Shown: positions 17,384 through 24,776 of the stretch, in pieces
How positions within the stretch are numbered: position 1 is the stretch's first letter
Layout of the letters: the number at the start of each line of letters is the position of its first letter
DNA from: Faecalicoccus sp.
GTDB taxonomy: Bacteria > Bacillota_I > Bacilli_A > Erysipelotrichales > Erysipelotrichaceae
Length of the DNA stretch: 41,908 bases
Direction of reading: 5' to 3'
Assembly: GCA_017941505.1 (NCBI GenBank)
Contig: JAGAWH010000220.1
Coordinates: 1-41,908 of the forward strand
Notes under the pieces: model-generated
What the model was told of the DNA's origin: nothing
Database searches by the model: none
The model's input: the letters and a program-made list of their open reading frames with translations, nothing else
Translations under genes and position numbers: made by a program

Positions 17384-18303
17384 TTTGCCTCCTTATCGAA
17401 AAGATTCTCCCATTTCGTGATGGATTTCGGAAGTATCGTTTTATAATCATCATAAAAAGATTTCAAATCATCTTTCTCAATATGAATATACCCAGATTCA
17501 TTGCAGTTTTTAAAGTTTCCATATAAGTAGACCAAATATCCTTCTTCAACAAATTTTTGATAATCACCGGCATCATATTCATTCTGCCCAGCTTTTACCT
17601 GGACTACAGCTTTTCTTGGATTGTTTTTATTACGAGACATTAATTCGCATTCAATCTTAATTGTGGTCGATTTTTTTGCGATTGAATTCGACAAGACATA
17701 GTATCCTTCTTTTACCTGCAAATATATGATCACCAGTTCTTCTAAATCAAATTCCGGTAAGTTATCAATGACATCTTCCTTAACTTTTTTAATCTCATAG
17801 GCCGGATTCCCTGAAGCCTCGTTGAAAACATATTTTGAATATTCTTTCATCAGCTTGTCATGGATTCGTTCTGAAGTTCCACCTAGTGGTCTATTAAAGG
17901 AAGCCTTAATCTGACCGGGAACTTCCAACCCGACTTTATATGCTTTAACAGGGATAACTGCTCCTATGTCCAAATCACTATCGTATTCCGTTCTCGCTTC
18001 GCCTTCTGCCCTGCAGATCCAATAAAAACCATCTAAATCACGCGTCCAGAAAAGATCACCTTTGTGTGTACCCTTGAACACGTTTAATACCGGGTTTTTA
18101 CGTGGCGTTTGAATGGCATTGTAATAAGATTCATAATCTTTAATAACATCTTGGTCGTGAACATTGCTCCAGCCTATTGCTACATATTGCGGCTTGTCAT
18201 TTCCAAGGCAAAAATCAATAAGATCTTCACGGGTTCCTCCGTGCTTCTCGCAATCTGTTTTTAAATGTATTCTTGTAACATTAATGTCTTTGTCTTCACA
18301 CAT
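17380..18303 (-). CDS. PUA/EVE-like domain plus PD-(D/E)XK nuclease-like protein
   Basis: A 307-residue protein. The N-terminal ~130 residues contain YVAIGWSNVHD, VFKGTHKGDLFWTRD and GFYWICRAEGEA, the layout of PUA/EVE-type modules that read modified bases at the front of several restriction enzymes. The C-terminal ~110 residues contain IECELMSRN followed by AVVQVKAGQNEYDA and YLVYLYGNF. This looks like a PD-(D/E)XK nuclease core with a Q-x-K variant like that in Mrr. A modified-DNA-directed nuclease is the likely reading, by inference. The frame opens at 18333, but AAGGAGG 9 bases before the ATG at 18303 decides the start. It follows the WYL gene by one base and overlaps the next gene by 4. 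Confidence 0.7.
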   Translation of the reverse strand: MCEDKDINVTRIHLKTDCEKHGGTREDLIDFCLGNDKPQYVAIGWSNVHDQDVIKDYESYYNAIQTPRKNPVLNVFKGTHKGDLFWTRDLDGFYWICRAEGEARTEYDSDLDIGAVIPVKAYKVGLEVPGQIKASFNRPLGGTSERIHDKLMKEYSKYVFNEASGNPAYEIKKVKEDVIDNLPEFDLEELVIIYLQVKEGYYVLSNSIAKKSTTIKIECELMSRNKNNPRKAVVQVKAGQNEYDAGDYQKFVEEGYLVYLYGNFKNCNESGYIHIEKDDLKSFYDDYKTILPKSITKWENLFDKEAK

Positions 18304-18304
18304 T

Positions 18305-19366
18305 TTAGAATTCCTCCTTTTCATAGTTTTCAACAGCTTTTTTCAGATTCGACAATATTTCCGATTGAAGTGACTTTGGTTCTAAAACCCGAACATATGA
18401 GCTATACTGAAGTGCCCATAGCTGCATAGCTTGAAGATTTACTGTCACTCGAGCTGTCACTTCATCACCCTCCGGGTCAAAAAAATTCACTCGTGTTCCA
18501 AACCAGTCAATCACATCGTTAAGAATTAGAGTTTTCATGCGGAAAGTCACCGAAGCGCTTTCACCGGAAAACATATAAACATGTTCTGCCATATGTTTTG
18601 GGAGCTGGATACCGTGTTCCATCCCTTGAACAAGTTCTGCTTTTTTTGTAGGTTTCTCTGTTAGTTGAATGTTGACAATGCGGTCAAGACGGTAATGACT
18701 GATATTGTCATGGGGATCCGTATTGGCAATGAGATAATACCTTCCGTTAGTTGCAGCAATCTGATATGGACTCACAATGTATTCTTTATATCCACCTTCG
18801 CTGCACTCTCTTGGATGGAGAACCTTATCAAGCCCGTAGGAACAATATTGAAACGAAACTTTTCTCTTTTTTGAGATAGCCTCATCCAGGATTTCGATTG
18901 TATAAAATAATTGTTTACTGGCTAAATCATGATTCTGGATGGTACAAATATGATTCAGATGAGATTTAAAAAATACATTTGAAAGGTTTTCCAGCTTTCT
19001 GACAAGTTCTTTACGTTGATGATTGTCTATATGATTAGAAAAGAGAAGGCTGTCAATCAAGAGCCGAAGTTCTCCATCCGTAAAGTCTTTGACAAGATAA
19101 AAGTCGGATAAAAGATAATTGTCTTCTCTTACTCCCGTCTTATGGTTCAATACAGACCGAATGGACTCTTTATACTCTATGTCATATCCACAATCTATAA
19201 GGTCCATAATATTTCGTCGGATTGTCTTTCGGTCCACCGTCATGTCGTATTCTCTTTTTAGTATGTCAACAATATCTTTTTGGCTGAGTCTATGATTTTC
19301 ATCACTGTATCTTCGCAATATGTTTAAAATGTTTATAATGATTAATTTTTTTGCCGGAGCGATCAT
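18305..19366 (-). CDS. WYL-domain transcriptional regulator
   Basis: A 353-residue regulator. The N-terminal winged helix (residues ~5-65) includes RLSQKDIVDILKREYDM and TVDRKTIRRNIMDLIDCGYD. A WYL domain follows (VSPYQIAATNGRYYLIANTD and HYRLDRIVNI at about 205-240), then a WCX-like C-terminal extension. WYL regulators commonly repress phage-defence operons (BrxR, CapW) and sense a ligand, often thought to be nucleic acid or a nucleotide. It heads a six-gene operon and probably autoregulates through the dyads at 19404-19443. The frame extends to a TTG at 19390, but GGAGGTGA 5 bases before the ATG at 19366 fixes the start. Confidence 0.92.
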   Translation of the reverse strand: MIAPAKKLIIINILNILRRYSDENHRLSQKDIVDILKREYDMTVDRKTIRRNIMDLIDCGYDIEYKESIRSVLNHKTGVREDNYLLSDFYLVKDFTDGELRLLIDSLLFSNHIDNHQRKELVRKLENLSNVFFKSHLNHICTIQNHDLASKQLFYTIEILDEAISKKRKVSFQYCSYGLDKVLHPRECSEGGYKEYIVSPYQIAATNGRYYLIANTDPHDNISHYRLDRIVNIQLTEKPTKKAELVQGMEHGIQLPKHMAEHVYMFSGESASVTFRMKTLILNDVIDWFGTRVNFFDPEGDEVTARVTVNLQAMQLWALQYSSYVRVLEPKSLQSEILSNLKKAVENYEKEEF

Positions 19367-19403
19367 TTCATTCACCTCCATGAGATACAATCATCCTATT
19401 TCT

Positions 19404-19443
19404 ATGCACATTATATAACAGTGCATGGGACATTTTTGTCCCA
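19404..19443 (-). promoter_or_regulatory. Promoter and twin-dyad operator of the WYL-led operon
   Basis: On the minus strand TATAAT lies at 19410-19415. It sits inside an 11-base gap between the arms ATGCAC (19404-19409) and GTGCAT (19421-19426). Next to it is a second dyad, TGGGACA-TTTT-TGTCCCA (19426-19443), over the -35 region; no good -35 hexamer is present. Two dyads on one core promoter, just ahead of a regulator gene, suggest autoregulation by the WYL protein. Confidence 0.62.
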
Positions 19444-19781
19444 TCTCCAAAAATGAATTCAGAATTTCTAAACTGAAAAGGATTTTCAAAACATTTAATC
19501 AATTATCATCTTCCTAATCTGCAGTATTTCTTTATTTACAAATTTCACATTTTCCATATATTGCTGCGCATCAATTTCTCCGGAGGAATGGTTTAACACC
19601 ATACTTCATCACATTAACTCTATTTTTGAACTACTTCGTGAAAAGGATATGGAAAATATGATTATGAGGCCCATAAAAATTATGAGAAAATGAGAATGAA
19701 AATAGAAGCTTCAAGAATAAACGCTCAACATAAAAGTAAGTAAACTCATGAATTTATTAAGTGGGAATAATATACAGAATT
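19444..19781. other. Spacer with a possible plus-strand gene remnant
   Basis: About 340 bases with no intact gene. A short plus-strand stretch around 19655-19745 reads YDYEAHKNYEKMRMK and then IEASRINAQHKSK before a stop codon. That looks protein-like, but it is broken upstream and has no recognisable family. The region separates the WYL operon from the terminator at 19782. Confidence 0.3.
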
Positions 19782-19811
19782 AAAAATCTCCTTTATATAA
19801 AGGAGATTTTT
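19782..19811. terminator. 30-bp perfect palindromic terminator
   Basis: The half-site AAAAATCTCCTTTAT is followed by its exact reverse complement, giving a long stem with A- and T-tracts at the ends. It lies about 75 bases after the stop codon of the membrane-segment gene read leftwards. Its central part reappears in the loop of the terminator at 23591-23634. Confidence 0.75.
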
Positions 19812-19888
19812 GCCTTTTTAGGCTTTTGAAAAAAAATGATAAATTTTAGGATAAATATCGATTTATGAAAAGGATGCTGGAGCTTAGG

Positions 19889-20251
19889 CTACCATTCCCC
19901 GTAATCTGATATGGTATGAAGAAAACTTAAAGAAACCACATATGGATTCTTGTCATCCCCAATTTTTTCAATCAATCCTATATCTCTGTCGTACTCTAAA
20001 ATTCTAAAATTCTCGCCTACCTTAAAAGAAAGTCCTTCTTTACTGATTCCATCTTTCATAACAGTATAGATGATTGTAGATTCTCTTTTCTTCTCCTTAT
20101 CACTCAAATCTCTAGATATCCAATTAATTCCTTCCACGACTGCGGTGGCTGCAGCAGCGCCTGCTCCGAAAATCATTGCCATGAATTGTTTAGGTCCACC
20201 AACTTTTTTAGCCCAAGTCGTCATTAATTGATACCAGCCTAAGTTACTCAT
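19889..20251 (-). CDS. Small protein with one membrane segment, unknown function
   Basis: A 120-residue protein. The N-terminus MSNLGWYQLMTTWAKKVGGP is followed by a hydrophobic Ala/Gly-rich helix at about residues 22-42 (FMAMIFGAGAAAATAVVEGI). A soluble ~75-residue beta-leaning domain ends LSFLHTISDYGEW. I know the W..LM..AKKVGGPK opening from other small Bacillota membrane proteins, but with no assigned role. GGAG lies 10 bases before the ATG at 20251; the in-frame TTG at 20260 is too close to it. It follows the acidic 77-residue protein by 30 bases, probably as an operon. Confidence 0.65.
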   Translation of the reverse strand: MSNLGWYQLMTTWAKKVGGPKQFMAMIFGAGAAAATAVVEGINWISRDLSDKEKKRESTIIYTVMKDGISKEGLSFKVGENFRILEYDRDIGLIEKIGDDKNPYVVSLSFLHTISDYGEW

Positions 20252-20281
20252 ACGGTACAAACTCCTTTCTGTACAACATCA

Positions 20282-20515
20282 TTAATCATCGAACAAAGGG
20301 CAACTACTTTTACAATCAGGGTAAGCCGGATTGCCACAAGCATCACAAGCAAAATCACTATCATCGTCCCAGTCATCATCGGTGGCAAGATCAACCTGTT
20401 CTTTATCAGAGCTGCTTAAAGTAGAGTACTTCATTTCAAATTCTCCAGGATCCATTTCCCATCTTCCTTCAATCAATTCATCAACAAGTTCCGGATTATT
20501 CTTTCTTCTTCCCAT
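20282..20515 (-). CDS. Small acidic protein with a Cys cluster, unknown function
   Basis: A 77-residue protein with a strong AAAGGAG ribosome binding site. The first half is mixed-charge (GRRKNNPELVDELIEGRWEM), the middle is a run of acidic residues (ATDDDWDDDSD), and the end is a CxxC...CxxxC cluster (CDACGNPAYPDCKSSC) that could hold zinc. It lies downstream of copy B of the 43-bp element and upstream of the small membrane-segment gene. I recognise no family. Confidence 0.65.
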   Translation of the reverse strand: MGRRKNNPELVDELIEGRWEMDPGEFEMKYSTLSSSDKEQVDLATDDDWDDDSDFACDACGNPAYPDCKSSCPLFDD

Positions 20516-20564
20516 AATAGGCTCCTTTCTGAGATAGTATTTATTCCTATCTCTATCCTTACAT

Positions 20565-20607
20565 TAATCCACCCACGGAACAGAATATATACCCAAAATA
20601 TCGGCAT
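20565..20607. repeat. 43-bp conserved intergenic element, copy B
   Basis: Identical over 43 bases to copy A at 14057-14099, and the similarity extends a little to the right (AAAAAATACGGT in both). Here it lies between the terminator of the PASTA-like gene and the start of the small acidic protein gene (20515), about 50 bases from the ATG. The -35/-10 pair found near copies A and C is not obvious here. Confidence 0.85.
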
Positions 20608-20613
20608 AATAAA

Positions 20614-20650
20614 AAATACGGTATAGAATCACTCAATCTATACCGTATTT
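20614..20650 (-). terminator. Terminator of the PASTA-like secreted protein gene
   Basis: The 14-base arms AAATACGGTATAGA and TCTATACCGTATTT flank a 9-base loop, followed by a T-rich tract on the minus strand, 28 bases after the stop codon at 20678. The left part abuts copy B of the 43-bp element. Confidence 0.85.
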
Positions 20651-20677
20651 CTCTTAAATTAGAATCACGAACAAATA

Positions 20678-23371
20678 TTAATCCTCTTTTTCAATAAACT
20701 TGCAGTCAGGAGTGCAAGCCCAATATCCCTTATCACTGATTACATTTTCTACTTCTGAATAAGAGCTTATTTTATAGTCATCAATAGATCCATGCTGATC
20801 TATTAATTTAACTTTATCTCCATCTCTTTTAAGATGCCATACCCCTTCATTGCCTGAACCATCATCAATATACAAAGTAACTTCGCTTTCAGGATCTCCT
20901 TCATATCTATTTACTGTCGGTTTTCCGTTTGTAGTGTAATACACATATGTGCTGTCTGATTTATTGAAAATGTAATACATATCGTAGTCAAATCCCTTTT
21001 TCTTATACACTACTAGATTTTTCTCTTTCTGCTCTTCTTCGCTGTAGCAGGTCAATACAATAGGATCCGATGCATTTACTGTTTTTCCAGGCTCTACAGA
21101 CATCTTATAAACCTTATAGTTTGTATCTGTATTTGAAATAGATGCCCCATTTAAATCCACACAGGAAATATTAGAGAATCCTTTTGATTCAAGATCACTT
21201 ACTGCTGCTTTTACATTCTTATCGGATTCATCCAAAACTTCTACACTTCCTGTATAAACCATTCTTGCCTCTATTGAACGATCTTCACTAAGAAGCATGA
21301 TTACCTTGGCTTTCCAAAGATTCTTTTCTTCATCTGTCATCTTTGAAATATCATCTGTCATATCCTTATCGCTAAGATAATATCTGTATGTAACAGTATA
21401 TTTCATCTGGTCTGCCTTTTTAGTCAGTTCAGGAAGTGTTAAATTGACAAAATGCTTGTTTAGATAATCAACTGTTTTCTCACATCCAAGTTCTACAGGA
21501 TCGGATGCATGAACTTTTGTACCAGGTGCAACAGACTGAGAAACCACGATATAATCCTGGTCATCTAAGTTAACAGCTTGGCCAGCACAGGTACATTTGA
21601 TATTCGAAAAATCTTTTTCATATAACTCTGTCACTGCCCGGTCAACCTGCATTTCTACCAAGTTTGGCATCTCACTTTCTCCGGTATAGCACAAATATAG
21701 AATGGCGGTTTTATCCTCTTTTGCCTTTGCATCCTTTATCTGCCATAGGGCTAAATCAGATTCTGACATTTCTTTAACCTTGTCATTCATATCTTTTGCA
21801 TCGCCATAATGCTGATATTCGATGGTATATCCTAAGTCCTTGGCTTTTTCATCAACCTTCTGTATTTCTATACCTACAAATTGATGTTTTACATATTCAT
21901 CCTTTGTCTCACAAGTTAGTTCAATAGGATCTGTTCCTTTAATCTCAGTATCCTTTTCAACAGACTGTGTTATGATAATGTATCCTTCATCCTTTGGATC
22001 AATTTGTTGACCATTATATAAGCATGTAACATTAGACAACTCTTCTTTGTATAAAGCTGTAAAGGCTTCATTAGATGCTTTTCCAACTACTTCCGGCATT
22101 TCGATTTCACCTGTATAAGCCAGGTATGCCTTGATCGACTTAGATTCTTTTCCGGGTTCAACCACTTCTGCCTGCCAAAGCTCTTTATCTTTGTCTTTTA
22201 AGTCAGAAACTTTATCATCCATCTTTGCGTTATCGATCTTATGAATATAAGAAACAGAATAATCTAACTCTTTTGCCTTGGAATCAATATCCTTTATCGA
22301 TAAATCCTTAAACTGATCATCGACAAATGCTTCTTTTGTCTGGCATGTTAACTGAACTGAATCGGTTGCCATGATGGTTGAACCGGCTTTCTCGGATTGT
22401 TCAACCACGACATAATCAGAAGCATCTGCTGCAACTTCAGCGCCATTGCGGTCAACAAAGGAGATGTCAGCAAGCTCTTTTTTCAAGAGCAGTGATGAAG
22501 CAGCAGTAACCTCTTCCCCAATCACATCTGGCATTTCTACTTCACCTACATACATTAAAGAAATTTTGATTTTCTTTCCTTCTTTTCTTTCTACATCGGT
22601 TACCTGCCAATCAACAGCTTCTTTTTCACTGATTTTATCCACACGTGTACCCATGCGTTTATGATCGATGGCATGGAAACAGTCACATTCAATTTTTCCC
22701 TTTTCAAGCTTTTCTTTGGCGTCTTTGTATGTACTTCCTTTAATTACTTGATCTAGGTAATCTTCAAATCTCTGGCAGGTTAGTACAATGGATTCATTTT
22801 TATCTATTTTTGATCCGGCTTCGATATTCTGCTCCACAACAATCCAGTTCTCTCTATCATAAACTGTTTCATCACTAACCGTTTCATCCACTATATTGAC
22901 AAAGCCTGTTTCCTCCAATGATTCATATGCATCCTGTAAAACCATGAAAGTGCAATCTTGCATTTTCAATGTTGATCCTTTGATATTATCGATCACTTCA
23001 ATACTATCTAATACAATCTCTTCGCTTGTAGTAGACATCTCACATTGAAATGTGGAATCTTTGGAGATATCTATTGTTTCGGATGCGTTAACATCCGAAT
23101 CATCACTTTTATAAAAAGAAATTTTATGTTCTCCTGAATCAACTTCGATAAGCTTTGTATAATACTTTCCGTGTTCCAAAGTATCAATTAATTCACCGTC
23201 AACTTCTAAATCCACATCATATCTGCTAAACATAAGATTCTCATTAAAATTGATATCGATATACAATTTACATTTTGATTTAGCTTCGATTAATACAGTA
23301 CTGAAACACATTCCGATCACAGTAAAAACGCATGCTATTAAAGCCAAAAAACTACCTTTTTTTCTTAACAT
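20678..23371 (-). CDS. Large secreted protein with PASTA-like repeats
   Basis: An 897-residue exported protein. The signal peptide is residues 1-~30 (LALIACVFTVIGMCF, cleavage near IEA-KS). After an N-terminal beta domain there are about four copies of a ~144-residue unit, beginning near residues 135, 280, 424 and 568, plus a partial fifth near 712. Each has an EMPxVVG-like opening, a YIVVxQSVxxGTxVxxxDPV segment that resembles PASTA, and then an insertion with a conserved MxDKVxxxxxxxxxLWQ. Canonical PASTA domains are ~65 residues, so this is an enlarged variant. The last ~110 residues form a separate domain ending in GYWACTPDCKF. There is no membrane anchor. PASTA domains bind peptidoglycan in kinases and PBPs; a wall-binding role here is inference. 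GGGAG precedes the ATG by 8 bases. Confidence 0.75.
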   Translation of the reverse strand: MLRKKGSFLALIACVFTVIGMCFSTVLIEAKSKCKLYIDINFNENLMFSRYDVDLEVDGELIDTLEHGKYYTKLIEVDSGEHKISFYKSDDSDVNASETIDISKDSTFQCEMSTTSEEIVLDSIEVIDNIKGSTLKMQDCTFMVLQDAYESLEETGFVNIVDETVSDETVYDRENWIVVEQNIEAGSKIDKNESIVLTCQRFEDYLDQVIKGSTYKDAKEKLEKGKIECDCFHAIDHKRMGTRVDKISEKEAVDWQVTDVERKEGKKIKISLMYVGEVEMPDVIGEEVTAASSLLLKKELADISFVDRNGAEVAADASDYVVVEQSEKAGSTIMATDSVQLTCQTKEAFVDDQFKDLSIKDIDSKAKELDYSVSYIHKIDNAKMDDKVSDLKDKDKELWQAEVVEPGKESKSIKAYLAYTGEIEMPEVVGKASNEAFTALYKEELSNVTCLYNGQQIDPKDEGYIIITQSVEKDTEIKGTDPIELTCETKDEYVKHQFVGIEIQKVDEKAKDLGYTIEYQHYGDAKDMNDKVKEMSESDLALWQIKDAKAKEDKTAILYLCYTGESEMPNLVEMQVDRAVTELYEKDFSNIKCTCAGQAVNLDDQDYIVVSQSVAPGTKVHASDPVELGCEKTVDYLNKHFVNLTLPELTKKADQMKYTVTYRYYLSDKDMTDDISKMTDEEKNLWKAKVIMLLSEDRSIEARMVYTGSVEVLDESDKNVKAAVSDLESKGFSNISCVDLNGASISNTDTNYKVYKMSVEPGKTVNASDPIVLTCYSEEEQKEKNLVVYKKKGFDYDMYYIFNKSDSTYVYYTTNGKPTVNRYEGDPESEVTLYIDDGSGNEGVWHLKRDGDKVKLIDQHGSIDDYKISSYSEVENVISDKGYWACTPDCKFIEKED

Positions 23372-23440
23372 ACTCTCTTCTCCCTCATTATCCTGTTTTA
23401 AAATACGGTCTTCTATTATTTATATGGAATCGTTATAAAT

Positions 23441-23470
23441 ATTATACGTACTAAATAACACTATTTTCAA
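23441..23470 (-). promoter_or_regulatory. Sigma-A-type promoter of the PASTA-like gene
   Basis: On the minus strand the -35 box TTGAAA (23465-23470) and the -10 box TATAAT (23441-23446) have an 18-base spacer ending in GTACG. The surroundings closely match those at 13975-14004, so the two secreted-protein genes probably have a common promoter origin and similar regulation. Confidence 0.78.
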
Positions 23471-23522
23471 TAAAACATTAAAGTCTTTCTAACAATTAAT
23501 ATTCCCTCTTCCGGCTTAACCA

Positions 23523-23565
23523 TAATCCCACCTAGAAACAGAATATATACCCAATAAATTACGAT
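23523..23565. repeat. 43-bp intergenic element, diverged copy C
   Basis: Keeps the 17-base core AACAGAATATATACCCA and the flanking TAATC...CACC pattern of copies A and B but differs at many other positions. Like copy A, it lies about 55 bases upstream of a matching -35 box. Confidence 0.7.
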
Positions 23566-23590
23566 AAAACATAAATATCGATACAATAGA

Positions 23591-23634
23591 AAACAGACCA
23601 AATCTCCTTTATATAAAGTAAATTTGGTCTGTTT
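23591..23634. terminator. Bidirectional terminator after the Pycsar-like gene
   Basis: The 13-base arms AAACAGACCAAAT and ATTTGGTCTGTTT enclose a loop containing CTCCTTTATATAAAG. A T-tract follows on the plus strand and a shorter one on the minus strand. It separates the membrane effector gene (stop at 23668) from the PASTA-like gene. Confidence 0.8.
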
Positions 23635-23667
23635 TTTAATTTTATACTGTCAAATACAAAACATATT

Positions 23668-24221
23668 TTATCCAATTAATGTGAGTATGTAATATACCAG
23701 CATAGATCCAAGAGATATTGAAGAACAAATCAGTGCAATACGATATCTCATCATCTCTTTTGTACAGATTTTGGAATTATGCCAAATCTCTGTAATTAAC
23801 TCATCATTATAGTCTTCGTTTGTTCCATTATGCATAAGCTTTCTGTATTCTTCTAATTCAAGAAACTGGATATCCTTAAAAAATACCGGATATTTCTTAT
23901 TTGGATGTTCCTTTGTTGAGAAGCTTTCCATATGTGGAATTAAACACTGTACAAATTTCACGAAAGCTATGGCCATGGCAATAATACTGATCGTAAAACA
24001 GATTCTTGCACTTGTTCCGATTCCATTCTGTAATGTCAAAGCCCAGTTATTATCACTGACCTCAATTAAAAATACCATGACACCGAAAACACCGCTCACC
24101 ATTCCAAAAGAAATACCGACCTTATTATCGGCATTGACGATCCAGCTGTTAACAAGTGAATATGTATATATGTTTCGTTTAATGGAACTGACTATTTTTT
24201 ATCTTTCTCTTCTGTGTTCAT
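23668..24221 (-). pseudogene. Pycsar-type (DUF5706-like) membrane effector, frameshifted near its start
   Basis: The intact 3' frame gives two or three membrane helices plus ESFSTKEHPNKKYPVFFKDI and ITEIWHNSKICTKEMMRYRI, a layout matching the PycTM effector family (DUF5706). In that family the protein responds to a cyclic nucleotide and damages the membrane during phage infection. A proper start with AAAGGAGG lies at 24221, but it reads MNTEEKDKK and stops at TAG (24192-24194). After a run of six A (24195-24200), a -1 shift enters the long frame, which supplies SWIVNADNKVGISFG, including the conserved DNK before helix 1. The ATG at 24102 would lose that part. No nucleotidyl cyclase gene is adjacent. 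It is either a broken gene or one that needs slippage. Confidence 0.65.
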
Positions 24222-24361
24222 ATTGTATGCCTCCTTTATTTAAGTCCGCATAAACAATAATCTCTCTTTATCTAATACACCCTAGATATAACATTACCTG
24301 TTCTATTTGTAAGGCGTTACTTTCTTTATTATTTAGTTTCTAAATAACAAAGACCCGAAGA

Positions 24362-24694
24362 TTACCTTTCGAGCTTTCTTTTCTCTAACTGACTGTAAAT
24401 TACATGTTTAATTGCCATGATCGGATGGTAGAAAATCATTCTAGGTCCGCTGTATCGCATCACAATACGAATCTTCTCTCTCATCTCCGGTCTGTAACAA
24501 TGGACCTTACAATTGGAACAGAATGTCTTATTTTCCATAAAAGGACATCTGTCACTTTGCCGGCAGGCATATTCCATCAGTTCTCTGCAGTCGCTGCATA
24601 ATCCACTTTTAGAATGATGTTTTCGACAATATAAGCGGATCATCTCGGATACGACCTTTTTTTCCTTTTCCCTTTTTGTCTGTATATCTTTCAT
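24362..24694 (-). CDS. YgbA-like nitrous-oxide-stimulated promoter family protein
   Basis: A 110-residue protein rich in cysteine pairs: SGLCSDCRELMEYA, CPFMENKTFCSNCKVHCY, then a basic amphipathic tail. The pattern CxxC...C...CxxC...C with YRPEMREKIRxVMRYSGPRM identifies the YgbA/NO-stimulated promoter family. Members are induced by nitric oxide and help cells recover growth under nitrosative stress; the cysteines suggest metal binding. A modest AAGGA lies 7 bases before the ATG. It stands alone between the Pycsar-like gene and the kinase operon. Confidence 0.85.
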   Translation of the reverse strand: MKDIQTKREKEKKVVSEMIRLYCRKHHSKSGLCSDCRELMEYACRQSDRCPFMENKTFCSNCKVHCYRPEMREKIRIVMRYSGPRMIFYHPIMAIKHVIYSQLEKRKLER

Positions 24695-24751
24695 AGTATT
24701 ATCCTTAGTTAGTTAAGACTAATTTAACATGTTTTTAGCTGTAAAAAAAGA

Positions 24752-24776
24752 AAAGATGACATTTCTGCCATCTCTT
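24752..24776 (-). terminator. Terminator of the relQ-RR-HK operon
   Basis: The arms AAGATGACA and TGCCATCTCTT pair with small mismatches. On the minus strand the hairpin is followed by TTTTCTTTTTTTAC, a clear T-tract. It overlaps the end of the histidine kinase gene (stop at 24775). Confidence 0.75.

Noticed and set aside
18305..19366. WYL protein as the BREX regulator BrxR
   Set aside because: It leads a different operon with 1-base spacing to its own partner genes and lies about 10 kb from brxA; cross-regulation remains possible but is not shown.
20678..23371. PASTA-containing Ser/Thr kinase or penicillin-binding protein
   Set aside because: No kinase or transpeptidase domain and no transmembrane anchor beyond the signal peptide; the repeats are also much longer than PASTA.
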